Below, piece by piece: positions 11,086 to 22,591 of a DNA stretch of 64,000 bases. This DNA is from an uncultured Marinobacter sp. (GTDB taxonomy: Bacteria; Pseudomonadota; Gammaproteobacteria; Pseudomonadales; Oleiphilaceae). The stretch lies in NCBI RefSeq assembly GCF_946886895.1, contig NZ_CAMPJO010000009.1, forward strand, positions 88,795 to 152,794. Direction: 5' to 3'. Below the pieces are notes generated by a model that ran no database searches, was not told the origin of the DNA, and saw only the letters and a list, made by a program, of their open reading frames with translations. The position numbers and the translations under genes were made by a program. Position 1 is the stretch's first letter, and the number at the start of each line of letters is the position of its first letter.

Positions 11086-11153
11086 GGTATTTCTCCAGTC
11101 AGGTTCGGGTTAAAATTCTGGCCTGCGATTATACGCAGTCGGAGGGCAACTGC

Positions 11154-12302
11154 CTACCGCACCGCGCGAAGGCGAGTAACAACATCAACAATTTGCGAAC
11201 TGGCGAACGACACCTCTTCTGGCGTGGTGAATCGCCCCATGGAGAAGCGCAGCGCTCGATGGGCCTCGGCATCACTGAGGCCGATGCCGCGCAACACGTA
11301 GGAGGGCTCGATGGTGGCTGAGGCGCATGCTGAGCCGGAGGACACCGCCAGTTCCCGCAGGCCCAGCATCAGCGATTCCGCGTCCACACCGTCGAACGAC
11401 AGGTTAACAATACCGGGCACCCGATGCTCCCGGCTGCCATTGAGACTGACGCCGTCGAGCCCTTCCAGCCCTGCCAGAAAGGCGGAACGCAAGTGCTCCA
11501 GGCGGACACTCTCCTCGGCCAGACCGACCTCGGCCAGCGCGAACGCCTTGCCCATGCCGACAATCTGGTGAGTGGCCAGGGTGCCCGAACGCATGCCACG
11601 CTCGTGACCACCGCCATGGATCTGGGCCTCAATACGCACATCTGGCGAACGGCGAACGTACAGCGCACCGATGCCTTTGGGGCCATACACCTTATGTCCA
11701 GACAGGGAAAGCAGATCCACCGGCATAGCGGAAACGTCGACCGGCAGCTTACCGGCGGCCTGGGCCGCATCCACATGAAACAGCACACCCCGCTGACGCA
11801 GCTCGGCACCCACCGAGGCAATATCGGTGACGCACCCCAGTTCGTTGTTCACCAGCATCAGGCTGACCAGCACGGTATTATCCCGCAAAGCGCCGGTCAC
11901 CTGATCAACCGAGATCCGGCCATCAGCACCGGGCTGCAGCCAGGTCACGCTGACGCCCTGAGTCTCCAGCCAATGGCAGGTATCCAGCACCGCTTTGTGC
12001 TCGATCGCAGAGGTGATGACGTGGGCATCCCGCTTACCGGCAACCGCGCCCTTGATCGCAAGGTTGTCTGACTCAGTGGCGCCGGATGTCCAGACAATTT
12101 CCCGTGGGTCCGCGTGGATCAGGCTGGCCACCTGCTGTCGTGCCGATTCCACGGCCGCCTCGGCCTGCCAGCCAAAACCATGGGAACGGGACGCCGGGTT
12201 TCCGAATGCGCCATCCGGCGTCAGGTACTTGATCATTTCATCAGCAACAGCAGGATCAACGGGCGCTGTTGCCGCGTAATCGAGGTATACGGGCTTTTTC
12301 AT
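11154..12302 (-). CDS. iscS: Cysteine desulfurase, short IscS-type
   Basis: PLP enzyme that releases sulfur from cysteine as a persulfide for Fe-S clusters and thiolated tRNA. The PLP lysine is in [10 protein letters not shown] (K204) and the persulfide cysteine in SSGSACAS (C326). The protein has 382 aa against about 404 in E. coli: only about 56 residues follow the active Cys instead of about 76, so the C-terminal tail where IscU docks is shortened. It follows iscR directly, but iscU, iscA, hscBA and fdx are absent downstream; ndk comes next. Confidence 0.93.
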   Translation of the reverse strand: MKKPVYLDYAATAPVDPAVADEMIKYLTPDGAFGNPASRSHGFGWQAEAAVESARQQVASLIHADPREIVWTSGATESDNLAIKGAVAGKRDAHVITSAIEHKAVLDTCHWLETQGVSVTWLQPGADGRISVDQVTGALRDNTVLVSLMLVNNELGCVTDIASVGAELRQRGVLFHVDAAQAAGKLPVDVSAMPVDLLSLSGHKVYGPKGIGALYVRRSPDVRIEAQIHGGGHERGMRSGTLATHQIVGMGKAFALAEVGLAEESVRLEHLRSAFLAGLEGLDGVSLNGSREHRVPGIVNLSFDGVDAESLMLGLRELAVSSGSACASATIEPSYVLRGIGLSDAEAHRALRFSMGRFTTPEEVSFASSQIVDVVTRLRAVR

Positions 12303-12321
12303 GATGTAAAGGCGTTAGGAA

Positions 12322-12819
12322 TCAGGCGGGCGCCCGGTCAATCAGGCGCTCGGTGTTGATCGTTTCAGAACCTTTCGCATCCTGGCGACGGTTCTGCCGG
12401 TCAGCGACCTGGCGAATTTCGTGCTTCTTCATCAGGTCGCCGAGGCTGATTTCGCTGAGGAACTGATGGATCTGGTCACTGAGATCAGACCACAGGTGGT
12501 GGGTCAGGCATTTCTCGCCGTTCTGGCAGTCGCCCTTATTGCCGCACCGGGTGGTGTCAAGGGACTCGTTCACCGCATCCACCACCTCGGCGATAAACAC
12601 CTCGGAGGCGCCACGACTCAGACGATAACCGCCCCCGGGCCCCCGGATACTGACCACCAGTTTCTGGCGGCGAAGGCGGGAAAACAGCTGTTCCAGATAC
12701 GACAGTGAGATCTCCTGGCGGGCTGAAATGTCCGCAAGACTCACCGGCCCCTGATCCCCGTGCAGGGCCAGATCCAGCATTGCCGTAACGGCGTAGCGGC
12801 CTTTGGTGGTCAGCTTCAT
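12322..12819 (-). CDS. iscR: Fe-S cluster-sensing transcription regulator IscR
   Basis: Rrf2-family regulator that binds a [2Fe-2S] cluster and represses the isc promoter when clusters are plentiful. At 165 aa it has an N-terminal winged helix ([18 protein letters not shown]). The ligands C92, C98, C104 and H107 ([17 protein letters not shown]) sit at the E. coli positions. A promoter overlapping an IscR-type box lies just upstream, consistent with autorepression. Confidence 0.96.
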   Translation of the reverse strand: MKLTTKGRYAVTAMLDLALHGDQGPVSLADISARQEISLSYLEQLFSRLRRQKLVVSIRGPGGGYRLSRGASEVFIAEVVDAVNESLDTTRCGNKGDCQNGEKCLTHHLWSDLSDQIHQFLSEISLGDLMKKHEIRQVADRQNRRQDAKGSETINTERLIDRAPA

Positions 12820-12863
12820 AATCTCAGCCCCGTGATGGGATTGAATCTCGAATTCCAGCCACG

Positions 12864-12896
12864 AGTATGAATTGACCCAGTAAATCAGTCAAGTAT
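12864..12896 (-). promoter_or_regulatory. iscR promoter with IscR type 1-like box
   Basis: On the minus strand a -35 TTGACT (12887-12892) and a -10 CATACT (12864-12869) are separated by 17 bp. The -35 is embedded in ATACTTGACTGATTT, which matches the left half and centre of the type 1 IscR consensus (ATASYYGACTRWWWY) perfectly; the right half is poor. This supports autoregulated transcription of iscR-iscS. The site begins immediately after the cysE stop codon. Confidence 0.65.
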
Positions 12897-13670
12897 TCAG
12901 TCCCGCGTCTCACGGTCATCCCGCACGCAGTCAAAATCCTCTTCCTGCAAGGGTGGCAACTGACCGTTCTGGTACTCACTGTTGACCTTGCGCAGGGCTT
13001 TGCACATGGTCTCAATGCGGTCGTCCACGGCATGCATATGGTCCAGCAACGAGCGCATCGCCCGGGCCACCGGGTCGGGCATTTCCTCGGTTACGCCGTA
13101 GGCATCGAAGCCCATGCGCTCTTCCATTTCCTTGCGGCGGGCATCGTCTCCGGTTTGCTGCCGGACAATGACCCGGCCGGGTATGCCCACCACCGTGGCA
13201 CCGGCAGGTACCGCCTTGGTCACCACCGAATTTGAGCCCACCTTGGCGCCCTCGCCCACCTCAAACGGACCCAGGATTTTGGCCCCGGCTCCGACCACCA
13301 CGCCGTTGCCGATGGTGGGGTGTCGCTTGCCCTTGTTCCAGCTGGTGCCGCCGAGTGTCACGCCCTGATACAGGGTGACATCGTCACCGATAAGGGTGGT
13401 TTCGCCAATGACCACACCCATGCCGTGATCGATAAAAAACCGCCGGCCAATGGTCGCCCCAGGGTGTATCTCAATGCCGGTCAGCCAGCGGGCGATCGTG
13501 GAAATGGTCCGGGCCAGCCATTTGAGCCCCAATTGCCACAACCAGTGGGAAAACCGGTGAAACAGCAGAGCATGCAACCCGGGGTAGTTCGTGAGCACTT
13601 CAAACGTGTTTCTGGCAGCCGGATCCCGGTGGAATACGCTGTTGATGTCTTCCCGCAAACGCTCAAACAT
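12897..13670 (-). CDS. cysE: Serine O-acetyltransferase
   Basis: First step of cysteine synthesis from serine and acetyl-CoA. The start at 13670 ([17 protein letters not shown]) is chosen over an upstream ATG because it begins the conserved family N-terminus and overlaps the trmJ stop by 8 bp. The C-terminal left-handed beta-helix shows hexapeptide repeats ([35 protein letters not shown]). Its place between trmJ and iscR links cysteine supply to the adjacent desulfurase, as in Pseudomonas. Confidence 0.96.
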   Translation of the reverse strand: MFERLREDINSVFHRDPAARNTFEVLTNYPGLHALLFHRFSHWLWQLGLKWLARTISTIARWLTGIEIHPGATIGRRFFIDHGMGVVIGETTLIGDDVTLYQGVTLGGTSWNKGKRHPTIGNGVVVGAGAKILGPFEVGEGAKVGSNSVVTKAVPAGATVVGIPGRVIVRQQTGDDARRKEMEERMGFDAYGVTEEMPDPVARAMRSLLDHMHAVDDRIETMCKALRKVNSEYQNGQLPPLQEEDFDCVRDDRETRD

Positions 13671-14526
13671 GATTCTCGTCCTGCTCCGGCACGGAGGCGT
13701 CGTCCCGGTTTGTTTTGTCATTGGTTCCGGCGGATTTTTGCACCGCGGTCAGAATACCCCGGAGAATGTTGATCTCCATCTGGTCAAGCTTGGCCCGCTG
13801 AAACAGCCGCCGCAGCCGGGTCATCAGTTGGCGCGGATTGTTACGTCGATGAAAATCCACATCCACCAGCACCTGCTCCAGGTGGTCAAAGAATCCTTCA
13901 ACGTCTCCGGCTGTCGCCGGCGCTACGTCCCACCCTTCGTCCCCAGGCTCAACCATGGATTTTAGATATGGGCTTTCCTCACCACCTTCAAGGCTGCGCA
14001 GGTAATGCATTCTCAGCTCATAACATATCACCTGGACCGCCATCGACAGATTCAGGGAGCTGTAATCCGGGTTTGATGGAATATGAATATGGTAATGACA
14101 CCGCTGCAGCTCGTCGTTGCTGAGGCCGTGGTTTTCCCGCCCGAACACCAGGGCCACCGGCCCCTTCCCCGCGTACTCCCGGGCAATACCGGCCGCCGCC
14201 GGAGGTGCAATCACCGGCCAGGGTACTTTCCGACCCCGGGCACTGGTGCCCATGACCAGCACACAATCCTCCAGTGCCTCATCAAGGGACCCAACCACCC
14301 GTGCGCGGTCCAGCACATCCGAGGCTCCGGCCGACCGGGCGTAGGAGGTCTCGTCCGGAAACGATTGAGGATTCACCAACCAGAGGTTGCCTAGGCTCAT
14401 ATTCTTCATGGCACGGGCAACGGCGCCAATGTTGCCGGAATGGGAGGTTTCCACCAGAACAATCCGGATCTGGTCGTTAAAGGTGTCCGCGCCTTCTGCC
14501 GGCAGCGCTGGTTTGTGCATCGTCAA
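13663..14526 (-). CDS. trmJ: tRNA 2'-O-methyltransferase TrmJ
   Basis: SPOUT-family enzyme that methylates the 2'-OH of nucleotide 32 in several tRNAs. The knot-forming SpoU motifs are visible: [30 protein letters not shown] and [18 protein letters not shown]. The 287 aa length is slightly longer than E. coli TrmJ (246). It is the first gene of the minus-strand block, divergent from suhB across about 165 bp, the usual arrangement. Confidence 0.95.
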   Translation of the reverse strand: MTMHKPALPAEGADTFNDQIRIVLVETSHSGNIGAVARAMKNMSLGNLWLVNPQSFPDETSYARSAGASDVLDRARVVGSLDEALEDCVLVMGTSARGRKVPWPVIAPPAAAGIAREYAGKGPVALVFGRENHGLSNDELQRCHYHIHIPSNPDYSSLNLSMAVQVICYELRMHYLRSLEGGEESPYLKSMVEPGDEGWDVAPATAGDVEGFFDHLEQVLVDVDFHRRNNPRQLMTRLRRLFQRAKLDQMEINILRGILTAVQKSAGTNDKTNRDDASVPEQDENHV

Positions 14527-14691
14527 CAGACTCTTGGTTATGTATCAGGGGTATCCATGATAGCAGAAGTCACGCCCCTGCCGCCCCTCCGAACAACCCG
14601 CAACCCATTGCCATCCGTGCTATTGCTGAGTCAAAAAACATACAAGCGGGTGATCTTTTGCTATCATACCCGCCCTTCACACACCCGGATA

Positions 14692-15504
14692 ATGAACACT
14701 CAGATGCAACCAGCGATAAAAATGGCCCTGCGCGTCGCGCGTCAGGGGTCCGATTACCTGAAAGCCCACTTCGAGCGCCAGGAACCCACGGGAAAGGACG
14801 ACGCGGAACGTCGTCGCCAACTGGACCGGGTTGAGCAATCCATTTACGACAACTTTGTCGAACAACTCGAGAAGGCCTACAAGGACCACAGCATCGCGCC
14901 CCTGAATGAAGCCGATGCCGGAACCAGCGACAAAAGCTGGCACATCTTTCCGGTCCTTGGTCGGGAAAACTTCCTGCGGGGCATCCCGGAATTTGCTCTG
15001 GCCCTGGCCCAGAAAAAGAACAACCGCACTGAGAACCTGCTGCTGGTAAACCCGGTGACCGGAGAAGAGTACTCCGCCAGCCGTGGCCATGGCGCAGCGC
15101 TCAATAGCCGCCGCGTTCGGGCATCCGATATCAAACTGGCCGACAAGGCGGCCATTGCCACCAATCTGCTGGATCAGGCCCGCAGGGGCGATGATGCCTT
15201 GCTGTGGGGTGAAATGGCCGCCGTGCTGGCCCGTGAGTGCGGCATGTTCCGGACCTCCGGCTGCGGGGTGCTGGATATCGCCCGGGTTTCCGCCGGTTTG
15301 CTGGACGCGGCCGTGATCTTCCGGCCCGAGGCCGTGGATTTTGATCTCGGCGTCACGCTGGCCATGGAATCCGGGGCATTGAGCGGCGACTTCTCGGGCA
15401 ACCCGTCAACCGGGCAGGCCCGTCAATTGGTGGTTGCCAACCCGAAACTGTTCCGGGAAGTGCTCAAAACCCTGCATCCGTTTCGCGGCCGCCTGCCACG
15501 CTGA
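14692..15504 (+). CDS. suhB: SuhB-like inositol monophosphatase-family protein lacking metal ligands
   Basis: Genome position (divergent from trmJ, facing secF) and overall fold mark this as SuhB: EEYSASRGHGAALNSRRVRAS and FRTSGCGVLDIARVSAGLLD match the family. However, the catalytic motif WVIDPLDGTTNF is replaced by WHIFPVLGRENF and the EESG glutamates by LNEADAG, so three of the usual metal ligands are gone; only the late Asp (VDFDLG) remains. In E. coli, SuhB acts in rRNA antitermination with Nus factors independently of phosphatase activity, so this may be a non-enzymatic SuhB (inference). Start chosen at the ATG giving 270 aa. Confidence 0.88.
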   Translation: MNTQMQPAIKMALRVARQGSDYLKAHFERQEPTGKDDAERRRQLDRVEQSIYDNFVEQLEKAYKDHSIAPLNEADAGTSDKSWHIFPVLGRENFLRGIPEFALALAQKKNNRTENLLLVNPVTGEEYSASRGHGAALNSRRVRASDIKLADKAAIATNLLDQARRGDDALLWGEMAAVLARECGMFRTSGCGVLDIARVSAGLLDAAVIFRPEAVDFDLGVTLAMESGALSGDFSGNPSTGQARQLVVANPKLFREVLKTLHPFRGRLPR

Positions 15505-15514
15505 CCGTTCGTTC

Positions 15515-15560
15515 AGGCACAAAAAAACCGCCAGCTTTTACTGGCGGTTTTTTTGTGCCT
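15515..15560. terminator. Bidirectional terminator between suhB and secF
   Basis: Perfect 20-bp inverted repeat with a 6-nt loop: a CCGCCAG/CTGGCGG core flanked by A7 on the left and T7 on the right. It can terminate suhB on the plus strand and secF on the minus strand. Confidence 0.92.
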
Positions 15561-15573
15561 GGCTAAACCGGAA

Positions 15574-16527
15574 TCACATCCGGTTCAACCACTCGGGCGG
15601 TTCTTCCTCCTCGGAACTGTCCGCTGCACCCTCCTTGGCCGGAACCATCAGGTCCTCGCGGGTAACACCAAACACTATCAGCAGGTTAGCCGACACATAA
15701 ATCGAGGAATAGGTGCCCACAACCACACCGATGATCAGAGCGATCGCAAAGTTGTTGATGGCTTCGCCACCCAGGAAATACAGCGCCAGCAACACCACCA
15801 GGGTCGTGCCGGAGGTATTGACCGTCCGGCCAATCGTTTCATGGACGGACTGATTGATAATTTCCCAGGGCTCACCAACACGGATCCTCCGGAAGTTTTC
15901 GCGAATCCTGTCCGCAATGATGATGGTATCGTTGAGAGAATAACCAATCACTGCCAGCAACGCGGCCAATACTGTCAGGTCAAACGTCCACTGGAACAGT
16001 GAGAACACACCCAGAATAATAATCACGTCATGCCCCAGTGGAAGAACCGAGGCAATACCAAATTTGAACTGGAACCGCATGCCCACGTAGAGCAGCACTA
16101 CCAACAGCGCAATCAGCAGCCCAAGACCACTGTCTTCCTTGAGCTGCTCACCCACCTGGGAGCCGATGAACTCCGAACTGATCAGTACCAGTGCCTCCCC
16201 CTCGGATTTCAGCGCCTCAGTCACCTGGCGGGCGAGCGTGTCGTTACCGGCTTCCGCCATCCGGATCAATACCGTGGTATCGGATCCGAAGTTCTGGACC
16301 ACGAACTGCTCGTACCCGGCTTCCCGGAGCGTGGCACGGATATCCGCAAGGTCTGGCGCCTCAGCGTACTCAAACTCCACCGATGTGCCGCCGGTGAAAT
16401 CCATGCCATAGTTCAGGCCGCGCACGGCCAAGAGGGCGATGGAAACCACCACCAGGGCAATCGAGATAACGGAAGCAATTTTCCGCAACCCCATGAAATC
16501 AAACGGTTGCTTTTGATCTTCAGACAT
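15574..16527 (-). CDS. secF: Protein translocase subunit SecF
   Basis: Inner-membrane RND-type partner of SecD that uses the proton motive force to complete protein export. The start MSEDQKQPFDFMGLRK at 16527 overlaps the secD stop by 8 bp. The protein has six predicted membrane helices, with the periplasmic loop after helix 1 (from GLNYGMDFTGGTSVEFEY). Conserved DTIIIADRIRENFR and TSGTTLVVLLALYFLGG segments are present. The 317 aa length is typical. Confidence 0.97.
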   Translation of the reverse strand: MSEDQKQPFDFMGLRKIASVISIALVVVSIALLAVRGLNYGMDFTGGTSVEFEYAEAPDLADIRATLREAGYEQFVVQNFGSDTTVLIRMAEAGNDTLARQVTEALKSEGEALVLISSEFIGSQVGEQLKEDSGLGLLIALLVVLLYVGMRFQFKFGIASVLPLGHDVIIILGVFSLFQWTFDLTVLAALLAVIGYSLNDTIIIADRIRENFRRIRVGEPWEIINQSVHETIGRTVNTSGTTLVVLLALYFLGGEAINNFAIALIIGVVVGTYSSIYVSANLLIVFGVTREDLMVPAKEGAADSSEEEEPPEWLNRM

Positions 16528-18394
16528 TGGCGAGCTTTCCTCCGATCGACAGTTTCTCGACCCTGCGGCCGCCATAAACCAGATTGACGATGCTACGGCT
16601 GACCATCAGCCCGCAGAACATCGACGTGAGTATCCCGATGCACAGGGTAATCGCGAAGCCCTTGACCGGCCCGGTGCCCATGGCGAACAGAATAACCGCC
16701 ACCAGCAACGTGGTAATGTTGGCGTCGAAAATCGACACGAATGCCCGGGAATAGCCGGCATTGATCGCCGACTGGGGTGGCACCCCGGCTTTCAGCTCTT
16801 CCTTTATGCGCTCGAAGATCAGCACATTGGCATCGACCGCCATACCGACGGTCAGAACAATACCGGCGATACCCGGCAGCGTCAGCGTCGCCGACAGAAT
16901 TGACATACAGGCGATCAGTAACATCAGGTTCAGGGTGAGCGCAATACTGGCCACCACACCAAACCCACGGTAATACACCAGCATGTAGGCGAGCACCAGA
17001 ATAAAGCCGAGAGTAACGGATATCATGCCGGCGTCGATGTTCTTCTGCCCGAGGCTGGGGCCGATAGTCCGTTCCTGAACAAAGTACATGGGCGCTGCCA
17101 AGGCCCCCGCCCGGAGCAGCAGCGCCAGTTCGGCGGCTTCGGGGATCGATTCCAGACCAGTAATACGGAAGCTTGCACCCAGGGCGGACTGAATGGTTGC
17201 CAGGCTGATAATGCCTTTATCAACGACGCGTTTTTCCACTTCCCGCATCTCACCATCCACCATGCGAGTGTCGGTTTCCGTCCGGAACTCGATAAACAGA
17301 ACCGCCATCCGGCGGCCGATGGCATTCCGGGTCGCCCGGTTCATCAGGTCCCCGCCCACGGAGTCCATGGTGATGCTCACCTGGGGCTGGCCGTTTTCAT
17401 CGAACGCCTGTTGGGCATTCGCCACGTTGTTGCCCGTGGCAATCACATCCCGTTCCAGGCGCGCGGTGCGCTGTGGCTGATCACGGAACGGAAATTCCTC
17501 GGTGGTTTCCGAGGGCGCGTCCGGCCGGGCTTCCAGACGGAATTCCAGATTCGCCGTAGCCCCCAGAATTCGCTTGGCCTGGGCCGTATCCTGCACACCG
17601 GGCAGCTCAACAATAATACGATCAGATCCCTGCTGCTGCACCAGCGGCTCGGCAACACCGAGCTCATTGACCCGGTTACGGATGGTGGTCAGGTTTTGCT
17701 CCAGGGCATAATCCTGGATGGCCTGAATTTCCGCCTGGGAGAGCGTCAGCGCAAGTTCAAATTGCTCACCGTCCATTTGCTCGTCCAGCAGGAATTCATT
17801 GTACTGGTCACGGACCAGCTCAAAGGCTTCTTCCCGGGAAGCTTCATCACGGAAACTGAGAACGATTTGATTATTGCCTTCAATGTCCCCGCCACGATAA
17901 CGGATGCGCGCGTCGCGCAAATCCTGCTTGATCTGGCCGGACATAGCTTCGAGGCGCTGTCTCACCGCCGTTTCCATATCCACTTCCAGCAGGAAGTGAA
18001 CACCGCCACGAAGATCAAGCCCCAGTTTCATGGGCCCTGCCCCAAGGCTTTTCAGCCATTCCGGCGTCGACGGGGCCATGTTCAGGGCCACCAGGTAATC
18101 GTCACCCAACGCTGACTGGACTATCGGACGCGCACGCAACTGGTCGTCCGAGCTGGCCAGCCGGATCAGCGCATCGCGATCCTGCAGAGTGCTGCTCTTG
18201 ACTTCGATGCCCTCGGATTCGAGCGCGTCGACCGCCCGGTCCAGAACGCCGCCACTGACATCGGTGCTGCTTCGTGCACCGGTAATCTGGATGGCGTAGT
18301 CGTCAGGAAAAAGATTGGGCAAGGCGTAAATGAACCCGATCACGAGCACGAGCACGATCACCAGGTTTTTCCAAAGCGGATACTTGTTCAGCAT
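16520..18394 (-). CDS. secD: Protein translocase subunit SecD
   Basis: Large partner of SecF. At 624 aa it has an N-terminal helix at about 8-27, a large periplasmic region containing GLDLRGGVHFLLEVD (typical SecD P1 motif), then five C-terminal helices including GIVLTVGMAVDANVLIFERIKEE. It lies in the order queA-tgt-yajC-secD-secF, conserved in gammaproteobacteria. Confidence 0.97.
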   Translation of the reverse strand: MLNKYPLWKNLVIVLVLVIGFIYALPNLFPDDYAIQITGARSSTDVSGGVLDRAVDALESEGIEVKSSTLQDRDALIRLASSDDQLRARPIVQSALGDDYLVALNMAPSTPEWLKSLGAGPMKLGLDLRGGVHFLLEVDMETAVRQRLEAMSGQIKQDLRDARIRYRGGDIEGNNQIVLSFRDEASREEAFELVRDQYNEFLLDEQMDGEQFELALTLSQAEIQAIQDYALEQNLTTIRNRVNELGVAEPLVQQQGSDRIIVELPGVQDTAQAKRILGATANLEFRLEARPDAPSETTEEFPFRDQPQRTARLERDVIATGNNVANAQQAFDENGQPQVSITMDSVGGDLMNRATRNAIGRRMAVLFIEFRTETDTRMVDGEMREVEKRVVDKGIISLATIQSALGASFRITGLESIPEAAELALLLRAGALAAPMYFVQERTIGPSLGQKNIDAGMISVTLGFILVLAYMLVYYRGFGVVASIALTLNLMLLIACMSILSATLTLPGIAGIVLTVGMAVDANVLIFERIKEELKAGVPPQSAINAGYSRAFVSIFDANITTLLVAVILFAMGTGPVKGFAITLCIGILTSMFCGLMVSRSIVNLVYGGRRVEKLSIGGKLANV

Positions 18395-18490
18395 GGGATC
18401 CCTTGTAGCCAGCCCCGAAGGGCCGGCCTTGGTGTTTCAGCCAGGATAAATCAAACCGACAGGCAAGACGGTCGGTTCAGAGGTCCTCGC

Positions 18491-18853
18491 TCAGATATCC
18501 TTGAGCGTACCTTTGGGTAGGGCCGCGGCAACGGCAACTTTCTGAACCTTGATTTCAACATTGTCGGCAATTTCAACCACGATGAAATCGTCGGTCACCT
18601 TGGTGATTTTGCCGGCAACGCCACCGGAGGTCACCACTTCGTCACCCTTGTTCAGGCCGGACATCAGCGCCTTGTGCTCTTTCGCACGCTTGGACTGCGG
18701 ACGCCAGATCAGGAAGTAGAAGATCAGGATAAAGCCGGCAAAAAAGATCACCTGCCCCATCACACCCATACCCTGGGCAGCAGCATCCTGGGCCATCGCC
18801 AGGGTGGGCATCATGGCCAGCAGGCCGGCAACGAGCAATTTGACTGATTTCAT
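18491..18853 (-). CDS. yajC: Preprotein translocase accessory subunit YajC
   Basis: Small membrane protein of the SecDF-YajC complex. The start at 18853 (MKSVKLLVAGL) is chosen because GGAGAT lies 6-8 bp upstream; an upstream start would add eight unconserved residues. A signal-like N-terminal helix (about 4-21) is followed by a second helix (about 32-51, IFFAGFILIFYFLIWRPQ) and the conserved RPQSKRAKEHKALMSGLNKGDEV. The 120 aa length is typical. Confidence 0.95.
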   Translation of the reverse strand: MKSVKLLVAGLLAMMPTLAMAQDAAAQGMGVMGQVIFFAGFILIFYFLIWRPQSKRAKEHKALMSGLNKGDEVVTSGGVAGKITKVTDDFIVVEIADNVEIKVQKVAVAAALPKGTLKDI

Positions 18854-18900
18854 TGAATATCTCCGTTGTTTGGACAAAGTTTGGACAAATCGTTTAAACC

Positions 18901-21134
<2,234 letters not shown>

Positions 21135-21174
21135 GGACCGGGCTGTTCAGACACCGCGCAATGCGGTTTGTAGT

Positions 21175-21261
21175 TGGTAGCGGCGGGCGGACTCGAACCG
21201 CCACGGGTTTTACCCCAACGGATTTTGAATCCGTCGTGTCTACCAATTTCACCACGCCGCC
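21175..21261 (-). tRNA. tRNA-Leu (anticodon CAA)
   Basis: An 87-nt class II tRNA with the CCA end encoded. The acceptor stem GGCGGCG pairs with CGCCGCT (one terminal G-U pair). The D-arm TGGTGAAATTGGTAGAC is typical of Leu tRNAs, the anticodon loop is TTCAAAA (CAA), the long variable arm is TTGGGGTAAAACCCGT, and the T-loop is TTCGAGT. It lies between queA and flgL. Confidence 0.95.
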
Positions 21262-21342
21262 ATCGAAGAGTGTGGGGGATTATACTGAGCCTGTTCGTGA
21301 AAGCAATATCGCCGGCGCCGGAAACAACCGCCGGCGCTATTC

Positions 21343-22572
21343 TCAGATCTGGTCAAACAGGGAGAGCTGGGACACCTGGGCAAAGGATTGCTGGGCTGCC
21401 TGCAGCACAAAGCTCTGGAAACTCAGATTACTGATGGCCTCGGCGTAGTCGATATCTTCCAGTTGGGACCGGATTTCACTGGTGTACACCGACGAGTCCG
21501 CCAGGAAAGTCCGGGTGGACTCCACAGCGTTCATGCGCCCGCCCAGCTCGGTCTGCTTCAGCACAATGGAGTCCTGGGCGCTGTCCAGGTTAGACAGGGA
21601 GTTGGCAATCAGATCGTCATACGCGGCCATACCCCGAGCCGTGGTCTTGTCGATGGACTCCAGACCGGCAATCAGGTTCTCGATGGTACCGAACACCGAC
21701 TGCTTCTCATTGATCTTCAGGGTGTAGGTATCGACATTGCCTGCCGCTGGCAAGGATCCAGTGATGGTGGCTTCGATCCCGGCCACCACGAACGGCTCGC
21801 CGCTCTGGTAGGTGGGGGGCGTGACAGCCAGGTTGCCCCCCTGGCTGTCCGTGGCGACGATATCGCCATCCTCTTCCACCTGGATGCTGATGTCGTCCGG
21901 GAAGCCACCCGCATAGGCAGCTTGCAGATCCGCCTGGCTGGCCAGGGTCACACCGGAAATGAACGCGCCCGAGGTGTTCAGGGGCGAGCTTTCACCCGTC
22001 ACGGCCGCCGGCACGTTCACGAAAATTCCCTTACCGTTATCGCTGATCGCTACCGTCACACCGTCATCGATTTCCAGTACCCGCTGACCCTCATCGCCAT
22101 GGTAGCCCCAACTGCCAGAGGCATCCTGCTGAAAGGTCCTGGTCGAGCCCTGAAACCCGCTAAAAATGTACTCCCCGGAAGCATCCCGGGTATTCGCAAT
22201 ATTGGCCAACTGCCCAAGGCGCTCATCCAGCTCCGAGGCAATGGACAGACGATCATTGGCTGATAGTGCGCCGCTTCCCGCCTGTACCGTCAACTCCCGG
22301 ATACGCTGCAACACATCAACCGAACTGGCCAGGGCACTTTCCTCCTGTTTGAGGCGGTTGTCCGCCAGGTCGACATTACGCTGATAGGTCTCAACCCGGG
22401 CCAGTTCCTGATCCAGCTTGAGAATCCGGGCTGCCGCCACCGGATCGTCCGAGGGCTGGTTGACTCGCTTGCCGGTGGAAATCTGCTGTTGGGTATTGTT
22501 CAGGCTCGTGTTCAGCTCCTGCAGGCGATTGATCCCGCTGGAAAACACCTGTTGTGATGAAATTCGCATCAT
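21343..22572 (-). CDS. flgL: Flagellar hook-associated protein FlgL (HAP3)
   Basis: Junction protein joining hook to filament. At 409 aa it has the flagellin-like N-terminal coiled region (MRISSQQVFSSGINRLQELNTSLNNTQQQISTGKRV is the family signature, here at residues 2-37) and a matching C-terminal helix (EAISNLSFQSFVLQAAQQSF). The central part is variable. It is the last gene of the flg operon, 19 bp after flgK. Two adjacent ATGs are possible starts. Confidence 0.95.
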   Translation of the reverse strand: MMRISSQQVFSSGINRLQELNTSLNNTQQQISTGKRVNQPSDDPVAAARILKLDQELARVETYQRNVDLADNRLKQEESALASSVDVLQRIRELTVQAGSGALSANDRLSIASELDERLGQLANIANTRDASGEYIFSGFQGSTRTFQQDASGSWGYHGDEGQRVLEIDDGVTVAISDNGKGIFVNVPAAVTGESSPLNTSGAFISGVTLASQADLQAAYAGGFPDDISIQVEEDGDIVATDSQGGNLAVTPPTYQSGEPFVVAGIEATITGSLPAAGNVDTYTLKINEKQSVFGTIENLIAGLESIDKTTARGMAAYDDLIANSLSNLDSAQDSIVLKQTELGGRMNAVESTRTFLADSSVYTSEIRSQLEDIDYAEAISNLSFQSFVLQAAQQSFAQVSQLSLFDQI

Positions 22573-22591
22573 GTCACATCACCTCACCCTG

